Of a stretch of DNA of 6,721 nt, positions 1 to 5,965 are shown piece after piece. The notes beneath the pieces were generated by a model. That model saw only the letters and a program-made list of their open reading frames with translations. It did not search any database and was not told the origin of the DNA. The translations under genes were made by a program, and so were the position numbers. Source of the stretch: Lichenicola sp964249735 (lineage in GTDB: Bacteria; Pseudomonadota; Alphaproteobacteria; Acetobacterales; Acetobacteraceae); contig CAXUDP010000145.1 of NCBI GenBank assembly GCA_964249735.1, forward strand, positions 1-6,721, given 5' to 3'. Positions within the stretch are counted from its first letter, which is position 1. Every line of letters starts with the position of its first letter.

Positions 1-1
1 C

Positions 2-199
2 GGCATCAAGGGCAGGATCCGCTGTATGCGCGGCTTCAAGAGCCATGACACGGCCCACCGTTTCTGTCGAGAGCACGGCGAACTTCGCGATCTCCTCCGT
101 CCTCGACGCCGTCACAACCAGATCGTCCCCGCCTCCCTCCGCCGCCTTTGCTTCGCAAGAGGCGCCCGAGTTGCGCTCGGGATCATGCAGAACGCGTGA
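2..199 (+). CDS. IS6-family transposase, C-terminal fragment (5' end outside window)
   Basis: The last 65 residues of a DDE transposase, ending in TGA. The visible part starts GIKGRIRCMRGFKS, the stretch just after the catalytic Glu in this family, and ends GIMQNA. Over these 65 residues it matches the transposase at the other edge at 53 positions. Differences include His for Gly at residue 19 of the fragment, and a cluster between residues 41 and 60. All three catalytic acids lie outside the window, so whether the full gene is intact cannot be judged. The 3' end is uninterrupted, so it was either active recently or is still active. Confidence 0.85.
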   Translation, partial: GIKGRIRCMRGFKSHDTAHRFCREHGELRDLLRPRRRHNQIVPASLRRLCFARGARVALGIMQNA

Positions 200-232
200 C
201 CTAGCAAGCTCCTATGAGGAACAGTCGGTTGT

Positions 233-255
233 CTGGCGCGAGCGTTGACAGAACC
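233..255 (+). repeat. Inner terminal inverted repeat of the left IS
   Basis: These 23 bases match the reverse complement of 5910-5932 at 21 positions. The outermost stretch, tgacagaacc, is identical in both. Upstream of this block the two IS tails drift apart, with 37 of 56 bases matching over the whole non-coding tail. That is what is expected if only the transposase-binding end is under selection. Confidence 0.75.
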
Positions 256-272
256 TGTTTTTGTCCGTGACT

Positions 273-292
273 CTGAGCGCGGACCGCTTCAG
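273..292 (-). terminator. Possible hairpin at the end of the operon (weak)
   Basis: Read on the - strand, just past the kinase stop codon, these 20 bases can form a 7-bp stem (CTGA + GCG arms, one bulged A) with a 5-base loop. No T-run follows, so it does not look like a standard intrinsic terminator. It could be an RNA-stabilising hairpin or chance. The IS end lies only 17 bases further on. Confidence 0.2.
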
Positions 293-295
293 CGT

Positions 296-1174
296 TCAGG
301 GGAGAAATCGCCAGAGCGTGGGCGTCCTCTGCCCGTCGATATCGATCAGCAGATCCGCGGGCGCATCGGCCATGATCCAGCGCGTCAGCCGTTCGTAGTG
401 CGCGATGAAACGGGTGATTGCGTCGGCGCCCATGGGGGACACCGCCTGACCCGGTATCCGAGCCAAGTTCTCCTCCTGCTCGAGACGCCACGCCTGGACA
501 TGAGCGAAATCGGGCGCGCGCAGCAGGACGCGGAAATCGAGCCTGCCGAACAGATCCGCGTAGTCGCCACCAAGCACGCCGTCGACGTGGCGTCGCCAGC
601 GCCCGTCCTTGTCCTCGTCGCGCTCCAGCGCGTTGATCGGCCGGACCAGCGCGTCCTCCCCGAGCGGTCTTGCACCAACGCACCAGCCTTCGAGAATGAC
701 GACCGGCACCGGGGCAATGACGCGTGTCCATTCCTTGGACGCCGCGCGGTCGTCGATCGACTTATCGAAGCGGGGAACATGGACCGTGTCGCGGCCGGTC
801 CGCAACGCATCGATTGTCCGACAGGCCAGGGCGACATCGTGCGTTCCGGGGACGCCCCGCGTCTCCAGCAAGGGATGCACGTCGCGACCGAGCGCCCTGC
901 GCTCCGCCCGCGTGAGGTAGAAATCGTCGAGAGAGAGCACGACGCTGGCGACGCTAAGCCTGTCGAGCTGTGCTGTCAGCCGCGCCGCTGTAGTCGATTT
1001 CCCGCTGCCCTGCGCGCCGCATATCCCGACCAGGACCGGGCGGTCGAGCTGCGCCTGGCGGTCCAGAAGAGCGTCGATCGTCAGGGCGTCGGAGGCCGCG
1101 AAGGCGGCCTGCACGTCCGTCGGGAACGCGCCGCCCCGCGCGCTCCCGACCCCGCCGCCCTCAACCGAGCGCAT
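296..1174 (-). CDS. D-glycerate 3-kinase-like P-loop kinase
   Basis: A 292-residue kinase of the phosphoribulokinase/uridine kinase-like fold, resembling plant-type D-glycerate 3-kinases, which make 3-phosphoglycerate from D-glycerate and ATP in the cytoplasm. A Walker A motif, GAQGSGKST, lies at about 53-61. A SLDDFYLT block follows at 81-88, which carries the family's Asp-Asp-Phe-Tyr signature. Further family blocks are TRGVPGTHD (106-114), PRFDKS (134-139) and LEGW (161-164). ATG at 1174 is chosen over longer in-frame starts because those run deep into the dehydrogenase gene. A purine-rich GGAAAGG sits 9 bases upstream of it. The start overlaps the dehydrogenase stop by 14 bases, which implies translational coupling. 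Last gene of the operon. Placed after a tartrate dehydrogenase that can yield D-glycerate, the assignment makes metabolic sense. A uridine kinase-like or other small-molecule kinase remains possible. Confidence 0.82.
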   Translation of the reverse strand: MRSVEGGGVGSARGGAFPTDVQAAFAASDALTIDALLDRQAQLDRPVLVGICGAQGSGKSTTAARLTAQLDRLSVASVVLSLDDFYLTRAERRALGRDVHPLLETRGVPGTHDVALACRTIDALRTGRDTVHVPRFDKSIDDRAASKEWTRVIAPVPVVILEGWCVGARPLGEDALVRPINALERDEDKDGRWRRHVDGVLGGDYADLFGRLDFRVLLRAPDFAHVQAWRLEQEENLARIPGQAVSPMGADAITRFIAHYERLTRWIMADAPADLLIDIDGQRTPTLWRFLP

Positions 1175-2240
1175 CCGCCACCGCCTTTCCGCATGCCTGA
1201 GTATCGGCCTTACCGCCGAGGTCCCGTGTGCGCTGGCTGGGCTCGGCCAGGACCCGCTCGATCGCCTGCACGATTTCTGCACCTGCCTCGACTTGGCCGA
1301 GGTGGTCCAGCATCATCGCCGCCGCCCAGATCTGGCCCACAGGATTGGCGATATGCTGCCCGGCGATGTCGGGAGCCGATCCGTGCACCGGTTCGAATAG
1401 CGACGGAAAGCGCCGCTCGGGATCGATGTTCGCCGCCGGCGCAATGCCGATCGTGCCGGTGCAGGCGGGCCCGAGATCGGAGAGGATGTCGCCGAACAGG
1501 TTCGAGGCGACCACCACGTCGAAGTGGCTCGGCTTCTGCACGAAATGCGCAGTTAGGATGTCGATGTGGAAGCTGTCGACATGCACGTCCGGATAGTGCT
1601 CGGCCATCGCCTTCACCCGCTCGTCCCAGTAGGGCATCGAGATCGAAATGCCGTTCGACTTCGTGGCCGAGGTCAGGTGCTTCTTCTCGCGTCGATTGGC
1701 AAGCTCGAAGGCGTAGCGCAGCACGCGGTCGACGCCGGTGCGGGTCATGATGGTGTCCTGCACTACGAACTCCCGCTCGGTGCCGGCGAACATCCGCCCG
1801 CCCACGGAGGAATACTCGCCCTCGGTATTCTCGCGCACGATCATCATGTCGATATCACCATGCACGCGATCGGCCAGCGGCGAGCGCACGCCCGGCATCA
1901 GCCGCGCGGGGCGCAGATTCACGTACTGGTCGAACTCGCGCCGCATCGGCACCAGCGACCCCCAGAGCGAGATGTGGTCCGGCACCGTCTCCGGCCAGCC
2001 GACCGCGCCGAAGAAGATCGCGTCATGGCTGCCGATCTGCTGCTTCCAGTCCTCCGGCATCATCCGACCATGCTTGAGCCAGTAGTCGACGCAGGCGAAG
2101 TCGAACTGGTCCGTTTTGAGCTGGAAGCCGTGCCGGCCGGCCACCGCCTCCAGCACGCGGAGTCCCTCGGGGACGACCTCCTTGCCGATGCCGTCGCCTG
2201 GAATGACCGCGATGCGGTAGCGACTGTTGCTGGTGGTCAT
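1161..2240 (-). CDS. ttuC: Tartrate dehydrogenase / D-malate dehydrogenase (decarboxylating)
   Basis: A 359-residue member of the isocitrate/isopropylmalate dehydrogenase family, of the tartrate/D-malate branch. Known members are NAD-dependent cytoplasmic metalloenzymes. They oxidise (+)-tartrate to oxaloglycolate, decarboxylate D-malate to pyruvate, and convert meso-tartrate to D-glycerate and CO2. Visible features are the N-terminal AVIPGDGIG (11-19), VNLRPARLMPG (107-117, substrate Arg), IVRENTEGEYS (134-144, with catalytic Tyr143), Lys194 in SATKSN, metal-site Asp residues 227, 251 and 255 (SNLFGDILSDLG), and the NAD loop HGSAPDIAG (286-294). The NLRPARLMPGV wording fits TtuC better than LeuB or Icd. 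Start at 2240: a good Shine-Dalgarno sequence (AGGAG, 2249-2253) lies 8 bases upstream, and the ATG overlaps the transporter's TGA as ATGA. The open frame upstream is only a shadow inside the transporter gene. Substrate choice between tartrate and D-malate is not fixed by sequence. Confidence 0.9.
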   Translation of the reverse strand: MTTSNSRYRIAVIPGDGIGKEVVPEGLRVLEAVAGRHGFQLKTDQFDFACVDYWLKHGRMMPEDWKQQIGSHDAIFFGAVGWPETVPDHISLWGSLVPMRREFDQYVNLRPARLMPGVRSPLADRVHGDIDMMIVRENTEGEYSSVGGRMFAGTEREFVVQDTIMTRTGVDRVLRYAFELANRREKKHLTSATKSNGISISMPYWDERVKAMAEHYPDVHVDSFHIDILTAHFVQKPSHFDVVVASNLFGDILSDLGPACTGTIGIAPAANIDPERRFPSLFEPVHGSAPDIAGQHIANPVGQIWAAAMMLDHLGQVEAGAEIVQAIERVLAEPSQRTRDLGGKADTQACGKAVADALG

Positions 2241-3586
2241 GCTTGTGTCTCCTCGAATGTCGCGTGTGGCAGAGGATTGAGCGGCCCCGTAGCGCGGCGG
2301 CGTTGCAGTCGAGCGAACGGGATGACGGCGCCCGCCGAGAGCAGCAGGACTGCGGCCGACGCCACCAGCCCGTCGCCGGGAGCGCCGAACTGCGTCTTGG
2401 CTACGCCGATCAGCAGCGGCCCGACCGCCCCGCCCAGGGTGCCGAGGCTGTTGACCAGGGCGATGCCGGCCGCCGCAGACGCACCGGTTAGGAAAACTGG
2501 CGGCAGGGTCCACAAGGGCGGCTTGGCCGCGTTGGCGCCGATGTTCGCCAAAGCGAGGCCGAGGACGAGCGTCAGCAGCGACACGGAGATCCCGGCCAGG
2601 AACAGGCCCGCAGCGGCGGCGGCGCACGCCAGGGCGATATGCACGAGGCGCTCGCCCTTCATGTCGGAAGAGAACGCCCAGGCCAGCATGCCGAGCGCTG
2701 CCACGGCATTGGTCCCGGCTGTGATCCAGCCGGTCGCGTTCCGGCTGGCGCCGCCGCCCACCAGCAGCAGCGGGCCCCAGATACCGACCACGTAGAGGCC
2801 GACGGAGGTGCCCAGATAGATCAGGCCCAGCAGTAGGACCCGGGCGTCACGCAGGGTGCTCAGGATGGACTTCTCGCCCGCCCCTGCGACCTCGCGCCGT
2901 TCCGCCGCCATCGTTGCCGCCAGCCAGGTGCGCTCCTCCTCAGTCAGCCACGTGGCGCGCTCCGGCGTGTCGGTAAGGACGAGCAGGCAGGCGATGCCGA
3001 GAAGGATGGCGGGCAGGGCCTCGACGAGGAACAGCCACTGCCATCCTCGCAGTCCGGCGAAGCCGCCGAGCTTCAGCATCCAGATGGAGAGCGGCGCGCC
3101 GAACATGCTCGCCAGCGGCGGCGCCAGCATGAACCACGACCCGACCCGGGCCCGCTTGCTCGCGGGAAACCACAGCGACAAGTACAGGATGATCCCGGGA
3201 AAGAAGCCGGCCTCGGCCAGGCCGAGCAGGAGGCGGGCGATGAGGAAACCATCCGGTCCCCTGATGAAGGCGGTCGCACCCGAGACGACGCCCCAGGTGA
3301 ACATGATGCGCGCGATCCAGCGCCGGGCACCGACCCGGTGCAAGGCGAGGTTGGAGGGGATCTCGAACCCGGCATAGCCGATGAAGAACACCGCGGCGCC
3401 CAGGCTGAACATGCCGGCGCTGATACCGAGATCTTTGTTCATGGTGATCGCGGCGAAACCGACATTCACCCGGTCGAGGAAACTCACGAGGTAGAGCAGC
3501 ATCAAGAAGGGCAGGATACGCAGCGTGACCTTCCGCAGCGTTCGCGCCTCCAGAGCTTGTTGTTCGGCAGCATTTCGTTGTGCCAT
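2237..3586 (-). CDS. ttuB: MFS transporter, anion:cation symporter family, probable tartrate uptake
   Basis: A 449-residue inner-membrane transporter of the major facilitator superfamily, with about 12 hydrophobic segments. TM1 carries YLVSFLDRVNVGFA (32-45), the hallmark of the anion:cation symporter (ACS) family that takes up tartrate, phthalate, galactarate and similar organic anions. GYAGFEIPSNLALHRVGARR (70-89) covers TM2 and the conserved loop 2-3. LLGLAEAGFFPG is at 120-131. A charged central loop (about 206-240, DTPERATWLTEEER) splits the two halves. The PLWTLPPVFLTG block and the Gly-rich segment to GAVGP (357-390) are also typical. The start at 3586 has GGAGGA 8 bases upstream. The stop overlaps the dehydrogenase start by 4 bases. 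Length is normal and no break is seen. Its partners argue for tartrate or a related C4 hydroxy acid as substrate, but ACS family members cannot be assigned substrates from sequence alone. Confidence 0.87.
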   Translation of the reverse strand: MAQRNAAEQQALEARTLRKVTLRILPFLMLLYLVSFLDRVNVGFAAITMNKDLGISAGMFSLGAAVFFIGYAGFEIPSNLALHRVGARRWIARIMFTWGVVSGATAFIRGPDGFLIARLLLGLAEAGFFPGIILYLSLWFPASKRARVGSWFMLAPPLASMFGAPLSIWMLKLGGFAGLRGWQWLFLVEALPAILLGIACLLVLTDTPERATWLTEEERTWLAATMAAERREVAGAGEKSILSTLRDARVLLLGLIYLGTSVGLYVVGIWGPLLLVGGGASRNATGWITAGTNAVAALGMLAWAFSSDMKGERLVHIALACAAAAAGLFLAGISVSLLTLVLGLALANIGANAAKPPLWTLPPVFLTGASAAAGIALVNSLGTLGGAVGPLLIGVAKTQFGAPGDGLVASAAVLLLSAGAVIPFARLQRRRATGPLNPLPHATFEETQA

Positions 3587-3594
3587 GTGCAGCG

Positions 3595-3600
3595 TCCTCC
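3595..3600 (-). promoter_or_regulatory. Strong ribosome binding site of the transporter gene
   Basis: GGAGGA on the - strand, 8 bases before the ATG. It is the strongest Shine-Dalgarno sequence in the window and supports a fresh translation start for the transporter after the 87-base gap from the regulator gene. Confidence 0.7.
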
Positions 3601-3649
3601 CGCTGCAAGCATTCTGGACCCGCGCCTGGCGAACGCGAGCGTCGTTTTT

Positions 3650-3663
3650 GCATCGAACGATGC
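3650..3663. promoter_or_regulatory. Perfect 6+6 palindrome upstream of the transporter gene
   Basis: GCATCG and CGATGC are perfect inverted arms with a 2-base centre, 64 bases upstream of the transporter start and 11 bases past the regulator stop. On the - strand an A-run, not a T-run, follows it, so it is not a standard terminator for the regulator. An operator for the transporter operon is the simpler idea. The spacing does not give the T-N11-A form of a LysR box, so a different regulator, or no function, is possible. No convincing -35/-10 pair was seen in the gap. Confidence 0.35.
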
Positions 3664-3673
3664 GGAGCTCGCA

Positions 3674-4582
3674 TCACCGCCCGGCGGTTGAGGTCGCTCG
3701 TTCCCAGAAGCGTTCCGCAGCCGGTTCCTGACGCGCACGCGGGCGGACCAGGCGGATCTCCACGTGCACGTCCCAGATCGGATCGCCGGAGCGGATCAAA
3801 GAGCCCCGTGCGAGATCCGCCTCGACCAGGGTCTGCGGCAGGAAGGAAAGCCCCTTGCCGGCGAGGGCCATCTCCCGGTGCAGACTCGCCAGGTGGGAAG
3901 TGAAGCGCGGCGACAGCCAGTTCGGCGGCATCGACTGCCGGCGCACTGCCTCCAGGATCCGTCCGATGCCGGACTCGCTATCATAGACGAGAGCGGGGAC
4001 GGGATGGTCGGCGGTGCCGGGCAGGCTGTGCAACGGCCGGCCATCCATGGCGGGCGCGCTGACCGGAATGATCGCGTCGGCGCCCAGGGCGACGCTGCGG
4101 AAGATCTGCTGGTCCAGCACCTCCGGCGCGGAGACATGACGATGACAAAGCAGGAACTGGGCGTCCCCCCGCAGCATCATCGCCTCACAACTCGACATCT
4201 TGTCCGCCATCAACCGGACAGCGCCCACCGGCTCCTGCTCTTCGAGCGCCTGCAGGAAACCAGGAAAGAAGGTCGTGCAGAGGGAATGCGTCGAGGCGAT
4301 CCTGATCGCCCCGCTGGCGTAGTCCGCGACCAGCCTCGCCTCGTCCCGCCCCGCGGCGAGACGCCGCACGAGATCTTCCGCCGTTTCCCTGAAGCGCATG
4401 CCCGCGGGCGTGAGCTCCAGCCGGTGGGTGTCGCGCGAGAATAACGGCGTTCCAAGCCAGGCTTCGAGCGACTGGACGCGCCGGCTCATCGCCGACTGGG
4501 TGACGTGACGTCGCTCCGCCGCCTTGCCGAAGTGCAGGCACTCGGCGACGGCGAGGAAATCTTCAAGCCAGCTGTGGTCCAT
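3674..4582 (-). CDS. LysR-type transcriptional regulator
   Basis: A 302-residue LysR-family DNA-binding regulator. The N-terminal winged helix-turn-helix spans about residues 5-64: WLEDFLAVAECLHFGKAAE, then the recognition helix region VTQSAMSRRVQSLE (27-40), then GTPLFSRDTHRLELTPAG (44-61). A linker helix follows, and the effector-binding domain starts at about 91 (GAIRIASTHS). ATG at 4582 is preferred over the in-frame ATG at 4618. LysR proteins usually have only a few residues before the LEDFL-type helix, and the upstream choice would bury a LysR box inside the gene. Neither start has a strong Shine-Dalgarno sequence. It is divergent from the exported hydrolase and lies just upstream of the transporter operon on the same strand, so it may control both. 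In the Agrobacterium vitis ttu cluster the LysR gene is ttuA. An equivalent role here is inferred. Confidence 0.9.
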   Translation of the reverse strand: MDHSWLEDFLAVAECLHFGKAAERRHVTQSAMSRRVQSLEAWLGTPLFSRDTHRLELTPAGMRFRETAEDLVRRLAAGRDEARLVADYASGAIRIASTHSLCTTFFPGFLQALEEQEPVGAVRLMADKMSSCEAMMLRGDAQFLLCHRHVSAPEVLDQQIFRSVALGADAIIPVSAPAMDGRPLHSLPGTADHPVPALVYDSESGIGRILEAVRRQSMPPNWLSPRFTSHLASLHREMALAGKGLSFLPQTLVEADLARGSLIRSGDPIWDVHVEIRLVRPRARQEPAAERFWERATSTAGR

Positions 4583-4616
4583 GCTGCTTCGCGACTCAGA
4601 GTGGCGATCCGGCTTC

Positions 4617-4631
4617 ATGCGTATTGCGCAT
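4617..4631. promoter_or_regulatory. LysR box (T-N11-A dyad) in the divergent intergenic region
   Basis: ATGCG-TATTG-CGCAT is a perfect 5-bp dyad with a 5-base centre, and it contains T-N11-A (T at 4618, A at 4630), the classical LysR recognition form. It lies 34 bases upstream of the regulator start at 4582 and upstream of the divergent hydrolase. This is where a LysR protein would bind to repress itself and to activate the divergent gene. Confidence 0.5.
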
Positions 4632-4664
4632 CAAACAACACGGAGAGAGCATTGGAAGCAATAC
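4621..4664. repeat. Inverted pair GTATTGC / GCAATAC, possible second LysR half-site
   Basis: GTATTGC at 4621-4627 is repeated as its perfect reverse complement GCAATAC at 4658-4664, with 30 bases between. The left arm overlaps the LysR box. The right arm is part of a smaller dyad, ATTG-GAAG-CAAT (4651-4662). Two sites about 37 bases apart, centre to centre, resemble the recognition-site plus activation-site layout bound by LysR tetramers. Confidence 0.35.
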
Positions 4665-4681
4665 CGAGGTGCGCTCATTAT
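4652..4681 (+). promoter_or_regulatory. Candidate sigma70-like promoter for the hydrolase
   Basis: TTGGAA (4652-4657), an 18-base gap and CATTAT (4676-4681) each match 4 of 6 consensus bases. The right-hand inverted arm (4658-4664) abuts the -35 element, the usual place for a LysR activation site. If real, the transcript would have a 5' leader of over 100 bases, in which I see no clear structure. Confidence 0.3.
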
Positions 4682-4803
4682 CCGCAGGCGCGTCTTCGGG
4701 TCCGGATGTGATGGCCTGCGTCGTTGGCGCCAGTCGTCGGTGGAGGCAGGCTTCCAGGCCGCGGTTCATGTCTTCACCGCATTCTCAGCGAGATCAACCA
4801 GTC

Positions 4804-5886
4804 ATGGATAGACGAGACTTCTCCAAACTCGGTGTCTTCGGCTTGGCGTCCATCATCCCCAGAGTTTCAATGGCTGAGAGTCCACCGCCGCCCACGCCAG
4901 GCGACCTCGCCAACGAGCTTCCGAGCTCGGGTCCGATCCCCGGCGCCTGTGCCCAGCTGCCGGAGAACCCTCTCCCGCAGCCGGACGGCGCGAGCGAACG
5001 CCTTTTTCCCGGTTTCAAGAGCCAGTACATCCGCACGTCGGAAGCGACACTGCGCGTCTTGACCAAGGGAACTGGCGTCCCCCTGCTCCTGATCCACGGT
5101 CACCCGGAAACCCATGTCACGTGGCACAAGGTGGCGCCAGCCCTCGTGGCGGCCGGATACAGTGTGATCATTCCCGACCTCCGTGGATACGGCGACTCGA
5201 GCAAGCCGGACTACAGCCCGCAGAACACCAACTATTCGTTCCGCGCCATGAGCCAGGATCTGGTGGAGGTCATGGGCCAGCTCGGCCACAAGAGATTCAT
5301 GGCGGCCGGACATGATCGCGGCGGCCGGGTGCTGCATCGGATGTGCCTGGACCATCCGGACGCCATACAGAAGGCGGCGGTGCTCGATATCGCTCCGACG
5401 TTGACCATGTACAATGATACTAACAAGCAGTTCGCCACCAAGTATGTCTGGTGGTTCCTGCAAATTCAGCCGGCGCCGATGCCGGAGCATCTGATCAGTC
5501 TGGATCCTGCATATTACCTGCGCAACCATCTGGCGGTGCAGGGAAAGACTCCCGGGGCGGTCACGCCGGAGGCGATGGCCGAATACATCCGTTGCTATTG
5601 CTGTCAGGGTACGATTCGGGCGGTCTGCGAGGACTACCGCGCGGCCGCGGGCATCGATCTGGAGATGGACAAGGCCGACGACGAACGCGGCAACAAGATC
5701 AAGGCGCCGTTCCTGGCGCTCTGGGGGGCGGAAGGCACCGTCGGTAAGATGTGGGACGTGCTGGCGACTTGGCGCCCGAAAGTCGAGGGATTTCTCGAGG
5801 GAAAGGCGCTGCCGTGCGGTCACCTTATCCCAGAAGAGCGGCCGGACCTAGTCATCAGCGAGTTCCGACGTTTCTACGGCGCGTGA
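4804..5886 (+). CDS. Tat-exported alpha/beta hydrolase, fluoroacetate dehalogenase/epoxide hydrolase type
   Basis: A 360-residue protein. It begins MDRRDFSKLG, a twin-arginine motif, followed by a short hydrophobic stretch and a likely cleavage after VSMA (residue 24), so it should be exported folded to the periplasm. A proline-rich linker (27-60, 12 Pro) leads into the hydrolase domain at about 68. Family marks are HGHPETHVTWH (98-108), DLRGYGDSSKP (125-135) and GHDRGGR (169-175), with nucleophile Asp171 and carboxylate-binding Arg172 and Arg175. Asp195 (LDIAPT) is the acid, Tyr278 lies in CEDYRA, and the catalytic base is His340 in CGHLIPEE. Compared from memory with Rhodopseudomonas fluoroacetate dehalogenase RPA1163, the halide pair His155-Trp156 reads Trp216-Trp217. 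Fluoride release is therefore doubtful. A chloro- or bromo-carboxylate, or an epoxide, is more likely. The start at 4804 is chosen for the Tat signal; its Shine-Dalgarno sequence is weak, and the open frame continues upstream to 4624. Confidence 0.85.
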   Translation: MDRRDFSKLGVFGLASIIPRVSMAESPPPPTPGDLANELPSSGPIPGACAQLPENPLPQPDGASERLFPGFKSQYIRTSEATLRVLTKGTGVPLLLIHGHPETHVTWHKVAPALVAAGYSVIIPDLRGYGDSSKPDYSPQNTNYSFRAMSQDLVEVMGQLGHKRFMAAGHDRGGRVLHRMCLDHPDAIQKAAVLDIAPTLTMYNDTNKQFATKYVWWFLQIQPAPMPEHLISLDPAYYLRNHLAVQGKTPGAVTPEAMAEYIRCYCCQGTIRAVCEDYRAAAGIDLEMDKADDERGNKIKAPFLALWGAEGTVGKMWDVLATWRPKVEGFLEGKALPCGHLIPEERPDLVISEFRRFYGA

Positions 5887-5909
5887 GCCGCGAGCATCGC
5901 ATAGTCGAG

Positions 5910-5932
5910 GGTTCTGTCAGCTCTCGCGCCAG
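5910..5932 (-). repeat. Inner terminal inverted repeat of the right IS
   Basis: Begins ggttctgtca, the mirror of the left element's end. 21 of 23 bases match the reverse complement of 233-255. It starts 23 bases after the hydrolase stop codon. Confidence 0.75.
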
Positions 5933-5965
5933 CGTTCTGGTCGTTCGTGACAGGAGGCTGTCGGA

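Larger units (their letters stand above)
1..255 (+). mobile_element. IS6-type insertion sequence, 3' part (cut by window edge)
   Basis: This is the right-hand part of an insertion sequence whose transposase runs into the window from the left. The inner end is set at 255 because the last bases (tgacagaacc) are the reverse complement of the ggttctgtca that begins the other element at 5910. IS6-family ends commonly start GGTTCTGT or GGCACTGT. From the transposase stop to this end is 56 bases, exactly the same as in the right-hand element. The 8-bp target duplication typical of IS6 would lie beyond the window and cannot be checked. Confidence 0.8.

Noticed and set aside
45..248. 67-codon + strand frame resembling a 67-codon - strand frame at 5917-6120
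   Set aside because: The resemblance comes from both being the same alternative frame of the two related transposases, not from a separate conserved gene.
245..1750. 501-codon open frame on the + strand
   Set aside because: It lies antisense to the kinase and dehydrogenase, both of which have clear family motifs. Its translation is Arg/Pro/Ala-rich without recognisable motifs, a normal artefact of GC-rich DNA.
2241..2627. N-terminal extension of the dehydrogenase frame
   Set aside because: It lies inside the transporter gene in another frame. The ATG at 2240 has a good Shine-Dalgarno sequence and gives the standard family length.
1566..2795. 409-codon open frame on the + strand
   Set aside because: Antisense to the dehydrogenase and transporter, low-complexity translation, no ribosome binding site or family motif.
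4624..4803. 60-residue N-terminal extension of the hydrolase
   Set aside because: It would place the Tat motif internally and read through the regulatory dyads. The start at 4804 puts the RR motif at the N-terminus as expected.
4867..5823. 318-codon open frame on the - strand
   Set aside because: Antisense shadow of the hydrolase, with Arg/His-rich translation and no motifs.
5890..5900. Small GCGA-GCA-TCGC stem after the hydrolase
   Set aside because: Only 4 bp with no T-run, too weak to call a terminator.
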